DNA of 46,131 nucleotides from Pseudomonadales bacterium (GTDB taxonomy: Bacteria; Pseudomonadota; Gammaproteobacteria; Pseudomonadales; Azotimanducaceae), in NCBI GenBank assembly GCA_017854255.1, contig JAFMIA010000018.1, forward strand, positions 1 to 46,131. The letters are read 5' to 3'. The translations under genes and the position numbers were made by a program. The first letter of the stretch is position 1; the number at the start of each line of letters is the position of its first letter. The notes beneath the pieces are model-generated. The model was given only the letters and a program-made list of their open reading frames with translations. It was not told the origin of the DNA and made no database searches. Below, piece after piece: positions 8,219 to 17,547 of the stretch.

Positions 8219-9208
8219 TTAAAGTCCTGGCCAATCAAAAAGCGCTAAACGCTTGAGCGCTTCCCGTTCTTGCCCGGGCCCTGATGCGACGGGCAATTGC
8301 TGACCGTTTAAATCCAATCCAAAGGCATCACCACGCTGTGATGCCGCCTCAATGAGATAGACCAGACCACCCAACCGGTCAGCCATCGGCAACTCACGCA
8401 TCGCCTCCAAACGAAGCCACTGACTGGCTGACAGCTGGGACTCATAGGATTTAACCATCAATCGGTCGAGTTTGGCGGATGCACGCCAATGAATATTTCG
8501 TTGATCATCGCCGTCTTGGAAGTCTCTCACTGCTTTGACGTCATCCGTCCCTAAACTCGAGCGCCGTCCTGCCCCAAGCTCTGAATCGTTTTGACTCACC
8601 AAGTGATCGCAAGGCACCGGTTTCGGATAACTCAGAATTTTGCAGTCGAAGTCCAACCAAGACCATGCCCTAAAAAGTCCAAATGGGTAAACCGTTTCAA
8701 GCCTTATGCGGCCTGGCGCATGCCAGCCCCGCTGCTCAGGGGTCGTCTGGCGGTAAATCGTGGTTCCATTGCGATCAACGCCAAAGCCTTGAACAACCCG
8801 GGCATTCGGCCAAAAAAAAGACAATCCATCGTGAACCCGGCCGGCATCGCTTTGAACTTGAAAGGCGACCGAGATCTTTTGCCCAACAAACCCTTCAACA
8901 GGCACGGTCTGACTGAGGACCAGCCCCGCCAAATTACGATGGGTTTGCAGCATGGCCACTAAAAACAATCCCAACATCAAAAAAGCCAACGCATGGGCCA
9001 ATGCATTCTGATAATTGATACCGGCAATCAGAATCAAAAGCAGGATCAGGACAAAACCAAAGCCCTGACGGGTAGGCACAATAAAGATGTTACGGTGGGA
9101 TAATCGGATTGCTTGGGCGGGCGGGACCCGTCGATCGAGCCAGGATTTGAACCGTTTTGTCCGAAATTTTTCGGCCCGCTGAGACCATTTGGTGCTAAGC
9201 CACCACAT
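8219..9208 (-). CDS. DUF58 domain-containing membrane protein
   Basis: The 329 residues have two adjacent membrane segments near 46-85 (FGFVLILLLILIAGINY, then ALAFLMLGLFLVAML). A soluble domain follows, carrying the DUF58 signature around residues 225-255 (VRDFQDGDDQRNIHWRAS). DUF58 proteins are the middle member of MoxR/DUF58/TgpA modules, and their molecular role is not settled. Many are thought to be membrane partners that carry a VWA-like fold for a MoxR ATPase. The start overlaps the end of moxR by 14 bp and the stop abuts tgpA, which indicates translational coupling across all three genes. Confidence 0.9.
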   Translation of the reverse strand: MWWLSTKWSQRAEKFRTKRFKSWLDRRVPPAQAIRLSHRNIFIVPTRQGFGFVLILLLILIAGINYQNALAHALAFLMLGLFLVAMLQTHRNLAGLVLSQTVPVEGFVGQKISVAFQVQSDAGRVHDGLSFFWPNARVVQGFGVDRNGTTIYRQTTPEQRGWHAPGRIRLETVYPFGLFRAWSWLDFDCKILSYPKPVPCDHLVSQNDSELGAGRRSSLGTDDVKAVRDFQDGDDQRNIHWRASAKLDRLMVKSYESQLSASQWLRLEAMRELPMADRLGGLVYLIEAASQRGDAFGLDLNGQQLPVASGPGQEREALKRLALFDWPGL

Positions 9209-10115
9209 CGACTTGATTCAAAAAATCGTTGATTGAGTGCAGTAATCCAGCACGGTCCTCAGTACTGCGAAACCGCAATCGGTGCTGACAAACCGCGGCG
9301 AAGACCGCCTGCACGTCTTCTGGCGTCACAAAATCGCGGCCCTGCAAGAGGGCCCAGGCTCGGCTTGCCGCCATCAGCGCAAGCCCACCTCTCGGCGAGA
9401 GTCCCATCTCAAACGACGCATCTCCGCGCGACTCTCGAACCAACCGCAACACATAATCTGCAATCGCGCTGGCAACTTTGACCGCCCGCACGTCTGCTTG
9501 CCAGCCAAGCAGTTGCTCGGCCGTACACAAGGCCGGTTGGTCGAGCACTTTTTGGCGAGTAGCGCCGCTGGTTAACAAAACGAGCTCCGCATCTGCACTG
9601 GGATAGCCCATTTGCAGCGTCATCAAGAACCGATCCAACTGCGATTCTGGCAGCGGGTAGGTCCCCGAGTGGTGCATCGGATTTTGGGTTGCGATGACGA
9701 AAAAAGGCGACGGCAACGGATAGGTTATGCCGTCTTGGCTAACCGCATTTTCTTCCATGGCCTCAAGCAGAGCGCTTTGTGTCTTGGGCATCGCGCGATT
9801 AATTTCATCTGCGAGTAGAATCTGGCTAAATATTGGGCCCGGATGGAACTCAAACGCTTGTTCACTTTGCCGATATATCGAACTTCCAGTGATATCGCTA
9901 GGCAAAACATCAACGGTAAACTGAACCCGTTTGTGCTGCAGTCCCAGCACTCGGCCTAAGGCCAGCGCGAGGGTGGTCTTGCCAGTGCCCGGCACGTCTT
10001 CGATCAGCAAGTGTCCACCCGCCAGCAGACTCGCAAGCGCCAAGCGCACTTCCCGCTGCTTACCCAAGATAATGGTGTCAAGCCCCTCTAAAACGCTTTG
10101 TATCGACTCATTCAT
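9195..10115 (-). CDS. MoxR-family AAA+ ATPase
   Basis: A cytosolic AAA+ chaperone-like ATPase of 306 residues. Walker A is EDVPGTGKTT (Lys46), Walker B LLADEINRA (about 100-108) and sensor 1 ATQNP (142-146). The MoxR-specific stretch GPIFSQILLADEINR is intact, and the C-terminal lid contains MGLSPRGGLAL. MoxR proteins act on VWA- or DUF58-type partners to assemble or mature complexes, and here the partner is presumably the overlapping DUF58 gene. It begins only 15 bp after the purF stop with no visible Shine-Dalgarno or promoter, so it is probably read from the upstream folate/purine block. Confidence 0.93.
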   Translation of the reverse strand: MNESIQSVLEGLDTIILGKQREVRLALASLLAGGHLLIEDVPGTGKTTLALALGRVLGLQHKRVQFTVDVLPSDITGSSIYRQSEQAFEFHPGPIFSQILLADEINRAMPKTQSALLEAMEENAVSQDGITYPLPSPFFVIATQNPMHHSGTYPLPESQLDRFLMTLQMGYPSADAELVLLTSGATRQKVLDQPALCTAEQLLGWQADVRAVKVASAIADYVLRLVRESRGDASFEMGLSPRGGLALMAASRAWALLQGRDFVTPEDVQAVFAAVCQHRLRFRSTEDRAGLLHSINDFLNQVDVVA

Positions 10116-10130
10116 GGGTTTCGGATCAAT

Positions 10131-11642
10131 TTAATGATAATTGTGTAACTCGCGGCTGTCCTTGGCGCCATCAACTCGTTGCCGTTTTGCCTGGTCATTC
10201 CGCTGCTGTTCGATGCGCTCCAGATAACGGACACTAACCCCCTCCGTCACATATTCTCCATTAAAAACCGAGCAATCAAAGCCGTCGACTTTGTCATTGA
10301 TTCCCGCCGCACAGGCCTGAAGGTCCTCGAGGTCCTGGTAAATTAACCAATCAACGCCTATGTAGGCTTGAATCTCAGCCTCTGTTTGATCATGCGCCAC
10401 GAACTCCGTCGGCGCGGGCATATCAATGCCATAAACATTAGGATGCCGGACCGGCGGCGCGGCGGAGGCAAGATAGACCTTCTTAGCACCCGCATCCCTT
10501 GCCATCTGAACAATCTGTCGAGAGGTCGTGCCTCGAACGATCGAGTCATCCACCAACAACACATTCTTGCCTTTAAATTCCAATTCTATGGTGTTGAGCT
10601 TACGACGAACTGATTTATAACGTTCTTCCTGTCCGGGCATGATAAAGGTTCGCCCGATATAACGATTCTTCACCAGACCTTCTCTGTACTTCACGCCCAA
10701 ACGGTGCGCCATTGGCAATGCCGCTGTGCAGCTGGTATCGGGTATGGGGATCACCACATCGATGTCATGATTGGGCCAGAGCCTTAAGATTTTATCGGCC
10801 AATTTCTCACCCATTTTTAATCGGGTTTTGTAAACTGAAATGCCATCCATGATCGAGTCCGGTCGCGCTAAGTATACATGCTCAAAAATACACGGAGACC
10901 ATCGCGTCTTGACTTCGGTCAACCGGCGATGCAAGCGACCATTCGACTCAATATAAATTACTTCGCCCGGCGCAATATCTTCCATCAACTCAAACCCTAA
11001 AACACTCAGCGCCACGCTTTCTGAAGCTAACATGTAGTCATAACCCGACGGTGTCTTCCGTCGACCCAAGACCAGCGGCCGAATGCCATTGGGATCCCTG
11101 AAGCCGACGAGTCCATAGCCCGTAATCAGACTTACAACCGCGTAAGCGCCCACTGCACGATGATGGACCCGCTCAACGGCTTTAAAAACGTCTTCGGGCA
11201 AGACCCTTAAGCCAGCAATCCCTTGCAATTCATGTGCAAAAACATTGAGTAACACTTCTGAGTCGCTGCTGGTGTTGATATGCCGCCGATCCGTTCGGAA
11301 CAGCTCCTCATTGAGTTCATTGGCGTTAATTAAATTGCCGTTGTGCGCCATGCAGATACCGAAGGGCGAGTTCACATACATCGGTTGCGCCTCGGCAGCA
11401 CTCGAGGTTCCTGCCGTCGGATATCGCACATGCGCCAGGCCCATATTGCCGGCTAGGGATTCTAGATGCGATTGATTAAAGACATCTCTCACCAATCCAT
11501 TCTCTTTCCGTAGGGTTAGCCGATCACCTTCACAGGTTACGATTCCGGCTGCATCTTGCCCGCGATGTTGTAGCATTGAAATGGCATCATAAAGATCAAA
11601 ACTAACGCGCTTTTGTCCAACCAATCCAACGACGCCACACAT
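10131..11642 (-). CDS. purF: Amidophosphoribosyltransferase PurF
   Basis: PurF catalyses the first committed step of purine synthesis, making phosphoribosylamine from PRPP and glutamine. The sequence begins MCGVVGLVG, so removal of Met exposes the N-terminal nucleophile Cys and no propeptide is present, as in the E. coli type. The glutamine amidotransferase domain covers roughly residues 2-235. The phosphoribosyltransferase half carries the PRPP loop VLLVDDSIVRGTTS near residue 365. At 503 residues it has normal length. It sits 4 bp behind cvpA, the conserved cvpA-purF order. In other species PurR controls this pair, but no clear PurR box is visible because the genes sit deep in a co-directional block. 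Confidence 0.98.
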   Translation of the reverse strand: MCGVVGLVGQKRVSFDLYDAISMLQHRGQDAAGIVTCEGDRLTLRKENGLVRDVFNQSHLESLAGNMGLAHVRYPTAGTSSAAEAQPMYVNSPFGICMAHNGNLINANELNEELFRTDRRHINTSSDSEVLLNVFAHELQGIAGLRVLPEDVFKAVERVHHRAVGAYAVVSLITGYGLVGFRDPNGIRPLVLGRRKTPSGYDYMLASESVALSVLGFELMEDIAPGEVIYIESNGRLHRRLTEVKTRWSPCIFEHVYLARPDSIMDGISVYKTRLKMGEKLADKILRLWPNHDIDVVIPIPDTSCTAALPMAHRLGVKYREGLVKNRYIGRTFIMPGQEERYKSVRRKLNTIELEFKGKNVLLVDDSIVRGTTSRQIVQMARDAGAKKVYLASAAPPVRHPNVYGIDMPAPTEFVAHDQTEAEIQAYIGVDWLIYQDLEDLQACAAGINDKVDGFDCSVFNGEYVTEGVSVRYLERIEQQRNDQAKRQRVDGAKDSRELHNYH

Positions 11643-11646
11643 ATTG

Positions 11647-12162
11647 CTATCCCTTCACTAAATTTCGGAGCAGCTGATCGGAGTGTTCTAACACCAGCGG
11701 CTTTATGACGTTGAGCAAGTCCAGCACCAATGGTACCAGGCGTGACGCTTGCCACCACGGGTCTTGAGACACGGGTGTAAAATAATGCAATGCCGTAACA
11801 CCGAGCAAAACGACCAACGCGCCGCGTAAAAAGCCAAACACCATGCCGAGCAATCTGTCGGTGGCACTCAGTCCCGAGACTCTGATGAGCTCACTGAGGA
11901 CCCGCGTCAGCAGGCCACAAACAATCAGCGTTCCGATAATCAAGATGCCATATGCCATCAGCGTTCGAGCCGACGCCATGTCAATGAAAGGTGATAAGTG
12001 CATCGAAAGCGCCGGCGCAAACCACCGCGCAACAATCACCGCGAGTATCCAGCTGCCGAGCGCTAACGCCTCACGAACAAACCCGCGAAAGGCCGACAAG
12101 ATTGTCGACACCAATAGGATTGCAAGAATAATCCAATCAAGATTCGCGAAATCCAAGCTCAT
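11647..12162 (-). CDS. cvpA: CvpA family membrane protein
   Basis: The 171 residues contain four predicted membrane helices (around 8-25, 28-46, 65-88 and 100-125) and the family segments GFVREALAL and FGFLRGALVV. CvpA is needed for colicin V production in E. coli and has since been linked to envelope stress, but its molecular function is unknown. It overlaps the SPOR gene by 4 bp and precedes purF by 4 bp, exactly the conserved dedD-cvpA-purF arrangement, so it is almost certainly co-expressed with both. Confidence 0.93.
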   Translation of the reverse strand: MSLDFANLDWIILAILLVSTILSAFRGFVREALALGSWILAVIVARWFAPALSMHLSPFIDMASARTLMAYGILIIGTLIVCGLLTRVLSELIRVSGLSATDRLLGMVFGFLRGALVVLLGVTALHYFTPVSQDPWWQASRLVPLVLDLLNVIKPLVLEHSDQLLRNLVKG

Positions 12163-12713
12163 CCCCCGACCTGGTTCGAATCGTCTTCGACCCGATAACG
12201 AACAATTTGTACAGAAAGGTCCATTTCAGCCGAGAGTTGTTGCCCGACCTTCAACAACGCATTTCGATCGAGGGACGGTCCAACCAGAACCTGAAAGAAC
12301 AAGCCTTCATTGGTTAAGCTCCTGAGCACATAACTGCCGTGCCCCAGCAGGCGAATACTTGCCCTTAATTTCACGGCATTATCCTGATCTCGAAAACTCG
12401 CTACCTGAAGACTCCAACCAATGGGCAGACCATTTTGGTCTAAGATCTGCCCTGACTGATCGGTGTAATCGGTTTGATCGATTTTATCTAGGGGCATTCT
12501 GGCGGCACTTTCGCGCTCTCTTGCTCGCATCTCAGCTTGTAGATCAATCACAGAAACCCGCCGCCCCTGACCAAAGCCGGGTCCTTTCGGAATTTCCGCA
12601 AGGTAGGTATCTCGGTCGTGCTCCGAGCCACTAAAGATCATCGGAATAAAAATCACAGCTAAGGCTGTTAGAACAAGGATCCCGACCATGCGGTATTTGA
12701 GTTTTGTTTCCAA
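12159..12713 (-). CDS. dedD: DedD-like SPOR domain protein
   Basis: This is a bitopic cell-division accessory protein: a short cytosolic N-terminus (METKLKYR), one membrane helix at about 9-28, a linker, and a SPOR domain at about 100-178 that starts GWSLQVASFRDQDNA and ends near LSVQIVRYRV. SPOR domains bind denuded glycan strands at the septum. The start is a TTG at 12713, two bases after the folC stop. An ATG occurs at codon 9, but starting there would remove the conserved N-terminus, so TTG is preferred. The 184 residues are near the usual size. Synteny (folC upstream, cvpA downstream) supports the dedD assignment. Confidence 0.88.
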   Translation of the reverse strand: METKLKYRMVGILVLTALAVIFIPMIFSGSEHDRDTYLAEIPKGPGFGQGRRVSVIDLQAEMRARERESAARMPLDKIDQTDYTDQSGQILDQNGLPIGWSLQVASFRDQDNAVKLRASIRLLGHGSYVLRSLTNEGLFFQVLVGPSLDRNALLKVGQQLSAEMDLSVQIVRYRVEDDSNQVGG

Positions 12714-12714
12714 A

Positions 12715-13974
12715 TTACTGCAACCTAGCGCCGGACTGATGGTCTAGATATTCTAAGGCTTCACCCACCACAGGGAAAGAACCGAAGACAACAATCGTAT
12801 CAGAGCCCCCGGACGACCGAATCGCATTTTCCAGGGCTTGCTGAACCGAACCGGTCATTTCAGCCCGCGCTTGGTCGGGCGCAGGCAAACACGTCATAAG
12901 TTGCTCGACAGGCAATGCACGGGCCTCGCTTACCTGCGTCAGATGCCAAAAGTGCACCATCGGGCCGATCGCAGCAATAATCGCTTGAACATCTTTATCG
13001 GCGTATAAACCGAAAACCACCCGAATGCTCGGGCAGCCTCGACGAGACAGCTCGGCTGCTAGCCTGACAACAGCGTGAGGATTGTGGGCAACGTCCAAAT
13101 ACACGCGTTGCCCAGCTAAATCGAACCGAGTTAGTCGACCGAGTAGCGTGACATTGCATAGCTGCGGCACACGACTTGGGTTCAACAAACCCAGCTCCGC
13201 CATGGCCTGCACCGCAGCTGCCAAACTCCCGCTTGGCAAACAGGTTTCCGTGCTTGGCAGATTAAGGGATTGACGCAGATCAGCCGCCATCCAAGACACC
13301 TCGCCATCCACCCAATCAAACGCTCGACCGATTCGACGAACCCGACAACGCTGGCGAGCGGCTTCGGCAAGAATGCTGTTGGGCGGTTCAGGATCTGCCA
13401 GAACCAGAGTCCCATTGGGTCGGAGGATCCCCGCTTTTTCAAAGCCGATCGCCTCTAAGGTATCCCCAAGGTAGCTTTGATGGTCGAGTGCAATGGGTAA
13501 AATCACGGCTAGATCTGGGTCTACCAGATTCATTGCATCTAATCGGCCGCCAAGGCCAATCTCAAGGATCGCCAAATCTAAATCTGCCTCTTTAAACAAA
13601 AGCAGCGCTGCAAGACAGGCAAACTCAAAATAACTTAAAGAAATATCCGCTCTTACCGATTCGATCTGCTCAAAAGCCGAAACGATTTGCTGGTCCGTCG
13701 CTTCCGCGCCGTTGATACGAATTCTTTCATTGAAACGTTGAAGATGTGGGCTGGTGGTTACCCCGAAGGATACGCCGGCGCTCGTCGCAAGGTCCGCGAG
13801 CGCTTCACAACACGATCCTTTACCGTTAGTACCGGCAACGAGCACAACCTGCCGAGCGGGCTTGACCACGCCAAGCCGCTGCGCAACCTCTGAAACTCGA
13901 TCGAGGGTTAGATCCCATGTGATGGGATGCAGCCCACCAATATAATCTAACCATTGCTCAAGGGTTTGACGCAT
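12715..13974 (-). CDS. folC: Bifunctional dihydrofolate / folylpolyglutamate synthase FolC
   Basis: FolC joins dihydropteroate to glutamate and adds further glutamates to folates, using ATP in the cytosol. At 419 residues it has the Mur-ligase-like fold. The P-loop AGTNGKGS spans 47-54, the stretch SYFEFACLAAL follows at about 114-124, and the C-domain motif LDVAHNPHA is present. The start overlaps the 3' end of trpA by 17 bp, so the two are probably translationally coupled. In most proteobacteria accD lies immediately upstream of folC. Here trpA occupies that place. Confidence 0.96.
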   Translation of the reverse strand: MRQTLEQWLDYIGGLHPITWDLTLDRVSEVAQRLGVVKPARQVVLVAGTNGKGSCCEALADLATSAGVSFGVTTSPHLQRFNERIRINGAEATDQQIVSAFEQIESVRADISLSYFEFACLAALLLFKEADLDLAILEIGLGGRLDAMNLVDPDLAVILPIALDHQSYLGDTLEAIGFEKAGILRPNGTLVLADPEPPNSILAEAARQRCRVRRIGRAFDWVDGEVSWMAADLRQSLNLPSTETCLPSGSLAAAVQAMAELGLLNPSRVPQLCNVTLLGRLTRFDLAGQRVYLDVAHNPHAVVRLAAELSRRGCPSIRVVFGLYADKDVQAIIAAIGPMVHFWHLTQVSEARALPVEQLMTCLPAPDQARAEMTGSVQQALENAIRSSGGSDTIVVFGSFPVVGEALEYLDHQSGARLQ

Positions 13975-14770
13975 TCAGAGCCGTCCGAATATCACGAACC
14001 AGTTCAATAACGGCTAACTTTAAAGCTTGCGGCGACGCCTCGAATTCACCCATCAAGGTCACAATCGCCGAACCCACGACAACCCCATCCGCCACTTCAG
14101 CAATGGGCGCAGCGGTTGCGCCATCCTTAATCCCAAATCCTACAAACAACGGCAAAGGCGTTTTCGCTTTCAAATGCGCGACGCGTTCGCATACGGCTTT
14201 AATATCTAGGCTGCCAGAACCCGTGGTGCCCTTTAGCGAGACATAGTAGACAAAGCCCCGACTTGCCTGGCAAACCGCGACCGCGCGAGCATCGGTCGTC
14301 GTTGGCGCAAGCAAGTAAATCGGGTCAATTTCCTTCTCCTGGAGGGCCATCGCCAATGGGCCGGCTTCCTCTGGCGGCAGATTGACGGTAATCAGACCAT
14401 CAACCCCGCTCAGACTTGCCTGTTCAGCAAAGGCTTCATACCCCATCGCTTCAATAGGGTTTAAATAGCCCATCAAAACCACCGGCGTTTCTGCGTCTTC
14501 AAGGCGGAACGCAGCGACCATCTCTAATACCTTCAAAAGCGTCACTTGATGTACAAGTGCCCGCTCATGCGCCAATTGGATCACGGGACCTTCCGCCTCA
14601 GGATCCGTAAACGGCACGCCGAGCTCTATGATATCGACCCCTTCAACAACCAACGCATGCATCAAATCAACCGTTTGGTCCGGATGCGGGTCCCCAGCAA
14701 CAATGTAGGCAACCAGGGATTTCTGACCTCGCGCCTCTACGGCATTAATCGTTGACGTTAATCGACCCAC
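13958..14770 (-). CDS. trpA: Tryptophan synthase alpha chain TrpA
   Basis: TrpA cleaves indole-3-glycerol phosphate to indole and glyceraldehyde 3-phosphate, passing indole to TrpB. The 270 residues form a TIM barrel. Catalytic Glu49 (DIIELGVPF) is present. The catalytic Asp60 of the usual DPxADGP motif is Glu here (DPEAEGP, codon GAA), which is unusual and conservative. The phosphate-binding glycines are visible in KGTTGSG and FVGFGIKDG. The start is GTG with AAGGAG about 7 bases upstream. It follows trpB by 9 bp and overlaps folC. Despite the substitution, the reading frame and flanking residues look well maintained. Confidence 0.95.
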   Translation of the reverse strand: MGRLTSTINAVEARGQKSLVAYIVAGDPHPDQTVDLMHALVVEGVDIIELGVPFTDPEAEGPVIQLAHERALVHQVTLLKVLEMVAAFRLEDAETPVVLMGYLNPIEAMGYEAFAEQASLSGVDGLITVNLPPEEAGPLAMALQEKEIDPIYLLAPTTTDARAVAVCQASRGFVYYVSLKGTTGSGSLDIKAVCERVAHLKAKTPLPLFVGFGIKDGATAAPIAEVADGVVVGSAIVTLMGEFEASPQALKLAVIELVRDIRTALNASNP

Positions 14771-14779
14771 AAGAACTCC

Positions 14780-16009
14780 TTAACCAATTGAAATACCGTC
14801 AATTTTTGCCATAGTGGGAATGTCTTTATCACCCCGACCCGAAAGATTAACAATGATATTTTGATCTTTTCGAAGCGTCGCTGCAAATTCCACCGCGTGG
14901 GCCAAGGCGTGGCTACTTTCAAGTGCTGGCAGGATACCTTCCAGAAGGTTCAGCTGCCTGAAGGCCCCAAGCGCCTCCTTGTCGGTCACCGCGACATATT
15001 CAGCACGCTCAATATCTTTCAACCAAGCATGCTCTGGTCCGACACCCGGATAATCTAATCCGGCTGACACAGAGTGCGTTTCACTTATGAGCCCTGCTTG
15101 ATCTTGCATCAAATAGGTTCTATTGCCATGCAAAACACCCACAATGCCATCTGTTAATGGCGCAGCATGCCGCCCGGTCATGATGCCATCACCGGCGGCC
15201 TCGACCCCGATTAACCGAACCGTTTCATCTTCCAGAAACGGATAAAAGATCCCCATCGCATTCGATCCACCACCAACACAGGCCATCACCGCATCCGGCA
15301 GGCCGCCATGCTGTCGTGCAAACTGTGCCCGAGCCTCGCGACCAATCACGGACTGTAGGTCCCGAACGATCATTGGGTAGGGGTGAGGTCCAGCCACAGT
15401 ACCAATGATGTAATGCGTATCATCCACATTGGTCACCCAATCTCGCATAGCTTCATTTAAGGCATCTTTCAGGGTTCGGGAACCCGATGTTACCGGCACC
15501 ACTTCCGCACCCAAAAGTTTCATTCGATAGACGTTTAAACTCTGCCTTTGGATATCCTCACTGCCCATATAGACCGTGCACTTCAATCCAAAGCGCGCAG
15601 CAACCGTGGCCGAAGCAACCCCATGCTGACCTGCACCCGTTTCCGCAATAATTCTGGGCTTGCCCATGTGACGCGCGAGCAGGGCCTGGCCTATGCAATT
15701 ATTGATTTTGTGAGCGCCCGTATGATTAAGGTCTTCTCTTTTTAACCAAATCTTGGCGCCGCCAGCGTGCTGGGTGAGTCGCTGCGCTAAATACAAGGGC
15801 GAGGCTCGTCCAACATAATGCTCAAGGTCCGAACCCAATTCAGCAAGAAACTCAGGATCGGTTTTTAAACTGTCGTAGGCCAGCGTTAATTCATCGAGCG
15901 CCGCCATCAGGGTCTCTGAAACAAATCGACCGCCATAGGGCCCAAAGTGTCCTGATTGATCTGGGAAAGACGTGAGCGTCTCGTTCGTTCCAAGCTGTTT
16001 ACTGACCAT
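14780..16009 (-). CDS. trpB: Tryptophan synthase beta chain TrpB
   Basis: This PLP enzyme condenses indole with serine to give tryptophan, in an alpha2-beta2 complex with TrpA. The 409 residues are normal for TrpB1. The PLP Lys101 lies in [10 protein letters not shown], the phosphate-binding loop is GGGSNAMG, and the conserved N-terminal [11 protein letters not shown] is intact. The ATG is preceded by AGGGAT. It follows trpF by 43 bp and precedes trpA by 9 bp, forming trpFBA without the early-pathway genes trpEGDC, which must lie elsewhere. Confidence 0.98.
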   Translation of the reverse strand: MVSKQLGTNETLTSFPDQSGHFGPYGGRFVSETLMAALDELTLAYDSLKTDPEFLAELGSDLEHYVGRASPLYLAQRLTQHAGGAKIWLKREDLNHTGAHKINNCIGQALLARHMGKPRIIAETGAGQHGVASATVAARFGLKCTVYMGSEDIQRQSLNVYRMKLLGAEVVPVTSGSRTLKDALNEAMRDWVTNVDDTHYIIGTVAGPHPYPMIVRDLQSVIGREARAQFARQHGGLPDAVMACVGGGSNAMGIFYPFLEDETVRLIGVEAAGDGIMTGRHAAPLTDGIVGVLHGNRTYLMQDQAGLISETHSVSAGLDYPGVGPEHAWLKDIERAEYVAVTDKEALGAFRQLNLLEGILPALESSHALAHAVEFAATLRKDQNIIVNLSGRGDKDIPTMAKIDGISIG

Positions 16010-16052
16010 AGAGATCCCTTTTATGTTTCATCCTGAGGTAATCTAAACCGCC

Positions 16053-16700
16053 TCAATTGACTTCGTCCGCCGCTGCGACCGCGGCCATAAACTGTTGTAT
16101 TCTTTCAGAACTCTTAATGCCCGGCCCCGCTTCTACGCCGCCGCTGACATCTACCGCGTAAGGCGCGACTTGCGCGACGGCCGAGCCCACATTGAGCGGC
16201 GTTAACCCGCCGGCTAATACCAAAGGCTGGGTTACCTCGGGAATTTCTGTCCAATTAAACGCGTGCCCTGTCCCGCCGAACCGTCCTGGATCAAAGCTGT
16301 CTAAAAGGATGGCGCAGGCTGACGGGAACCGTGCGGCAGCCTCACGCGTCTCCAAGGTGCTTCGATGCCGCAACGCCTTGATGTATGGTACGTCAAACTG
16401 CCGACAGTAGTTCTCATCTTCATCGCCATGAAATTGCAAGATATCAATGGCGCAACTCGAAAGACTTGAAAAAACCGTCTCGGGGGTGGCATTCACAAAC
16501 AAACCGACCTTCACCAAGAACGGCGGAAGTTGTTGAATAATGTCGCAAGCAGCGGCTGACGTGACCGCTCTAGGGCTTTTATCATAGAACACAAAACCAA
16601 TCGCATCGACGCCAAGCGCCGCGGCCGCCATGGCATCCTCGGCACGCGTGATGCCGCAGACTTTAACCCGAGTTTTATGATGAAGCGTCATGAGCCACAT
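16053..16700 (-). CDS. trpF: Phosphoribosylanthranilate isomerase TrpF
   Basis: TrpF converts N-(5-phosphoribosyl)anthranilate to the carboxyphenylamino-deoxyribulose phosphate, the third step of tryptophan synthesis. The 215 residues form a monofunctional TIM barrel. The general base Cys is in KVCGITR and the acid Asp in LLDSFDPGRFGGTG, and phosphate is bound by LAGGL and VDVSGGVE. Two possible starts exist, ATG at 16700 and ATG at 16691, neither with a clear ribosome site. It lies 50 bp after truA, the common truA-trpF order. Confidence 0.96.
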   Translation of the reverse strand: MWLMTLHHKTRVKVCGITRAEDAMAAAALGVDAIGFVFYDKSPRAVTSAAACDIIQQLPPFLVKVGLFVNATPETVFSSLSSCAIDILQFHGDEDENYCRQFDVPYIKALRHRSTLETREAAARFPSACAILLDSFDPGRFGGTGHAFNWTEIPEVTQPLVLAGGLTPLNVGSAVAQVAPYAVDVSGGVEAGPGIKSSERIQQFMAAVAAADEVN

Positions 16701-16750
16701 AGCGAATTAGTGCGCGCAAAGTCTACCACAGACGATTCAAGATTTGATTT

Positions 16751-17539
16751 CTAGCCCAATAATTGACTGGGGAAGGTCCCTTTTGGGATCTCAAAGCCCA
16801 TCGGATAGTCCACTTGACAGAGATAGAGCCCGCTTGGCGCTGCCATTTTCCCCGCCAGCTGCCGATTACGTTGTTTCAGTAATGCGTCGATCCAATCAAC
16901 ATCCTGCACGCCGGCGCCGACGTCACACAATGAGCCAACAATATTTCGAACCATATGATGTAAAAATGCATTGGCTTTGATGTCGACAATCACAAGATCA
17001 CCACGACGGGTGACCTCAATGAACTCAATACAGCGCCAAGGGGAATTAGCCTGACAGTGGGCCGCGCGAAACGCACTAAAATCATGCTCACCAACCAGTG
17101 CCTGCGCAGCAGTCTGCATCGCACCCTCTCGTAAAGGTCGATACTCTCTCGCCATCAGTTCATAGGCTAATGCATGCCGCAGCGGCTGATTGTACAGAAT
17201 GAACTGATATCGCCTAGCGGTAGCGGAATGACGCGCATCAAACGTTTCGTCAACCGGACGCATCCAGGAAACGCTAATATCGTCAGGTAATAAAGTATTC
17301 ACCCCCTGAACCCAGGCCTTGTCCTGACGACGCGCGTCGGTATCAAAATGGATCACCTGGCCTGTAGCATGAACCCCGGAATCTGTGCGACCCGCGCAAG
17401 CAACACGAATTGGATGATCGGCGATCGACGTTAGTGCGGTCTCAACTGCCTGCTGAACGGTATCCACGTTTAGCTGACGCTGAAAGCCATGATATCGCGT
17501 GCCTTGGTAGATCAAGCCAAGGGCAATTCGGGTCCCCAT
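16751..17539 (-). CDS. truA: tRNA pseudouridine(38-40) synthase TruA
   Basis: TruA isomerises uridines 38-40 in the anticodon arm of many tRNAs. The 262 residues include catalytic Asp53 in AGRTDSGVHA and the C-terminal half motif FLHHMVRNIVG. A TTG precedes the ATG directly, and the ATG at 17539 is preferred because the homologous N-terminus starts around it. It begins 8 bp after the fimV stop, consistent with the conserved fimV-truA pair. Confidence 0.96.
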   Translation of the reverse strand: MGTRIALGLIYQGTRYHGFQRQLNVDTVQQAVETALTSIADHPIRVACAGRTDSGVHATGQVIHFDTDARRQDKAWVQGVNTLLPDDISVSWMRPVDETFDARHSATARRYQFILYNQPLRHALAYELMAREYRPLREGAMQTAAQALVGEHDFSAFRAAHCQANSPWRCIEFIEVTRRGDLVIVDIKANAFLHHMVRNIVGSLCDVGAGVQDVDWIDALLKQRNRQLAGKMAAPSGLYLCQVDYPMGFEIPKGTFPSQLLG

Positions 17540-17547
17540 CAAGCCGC

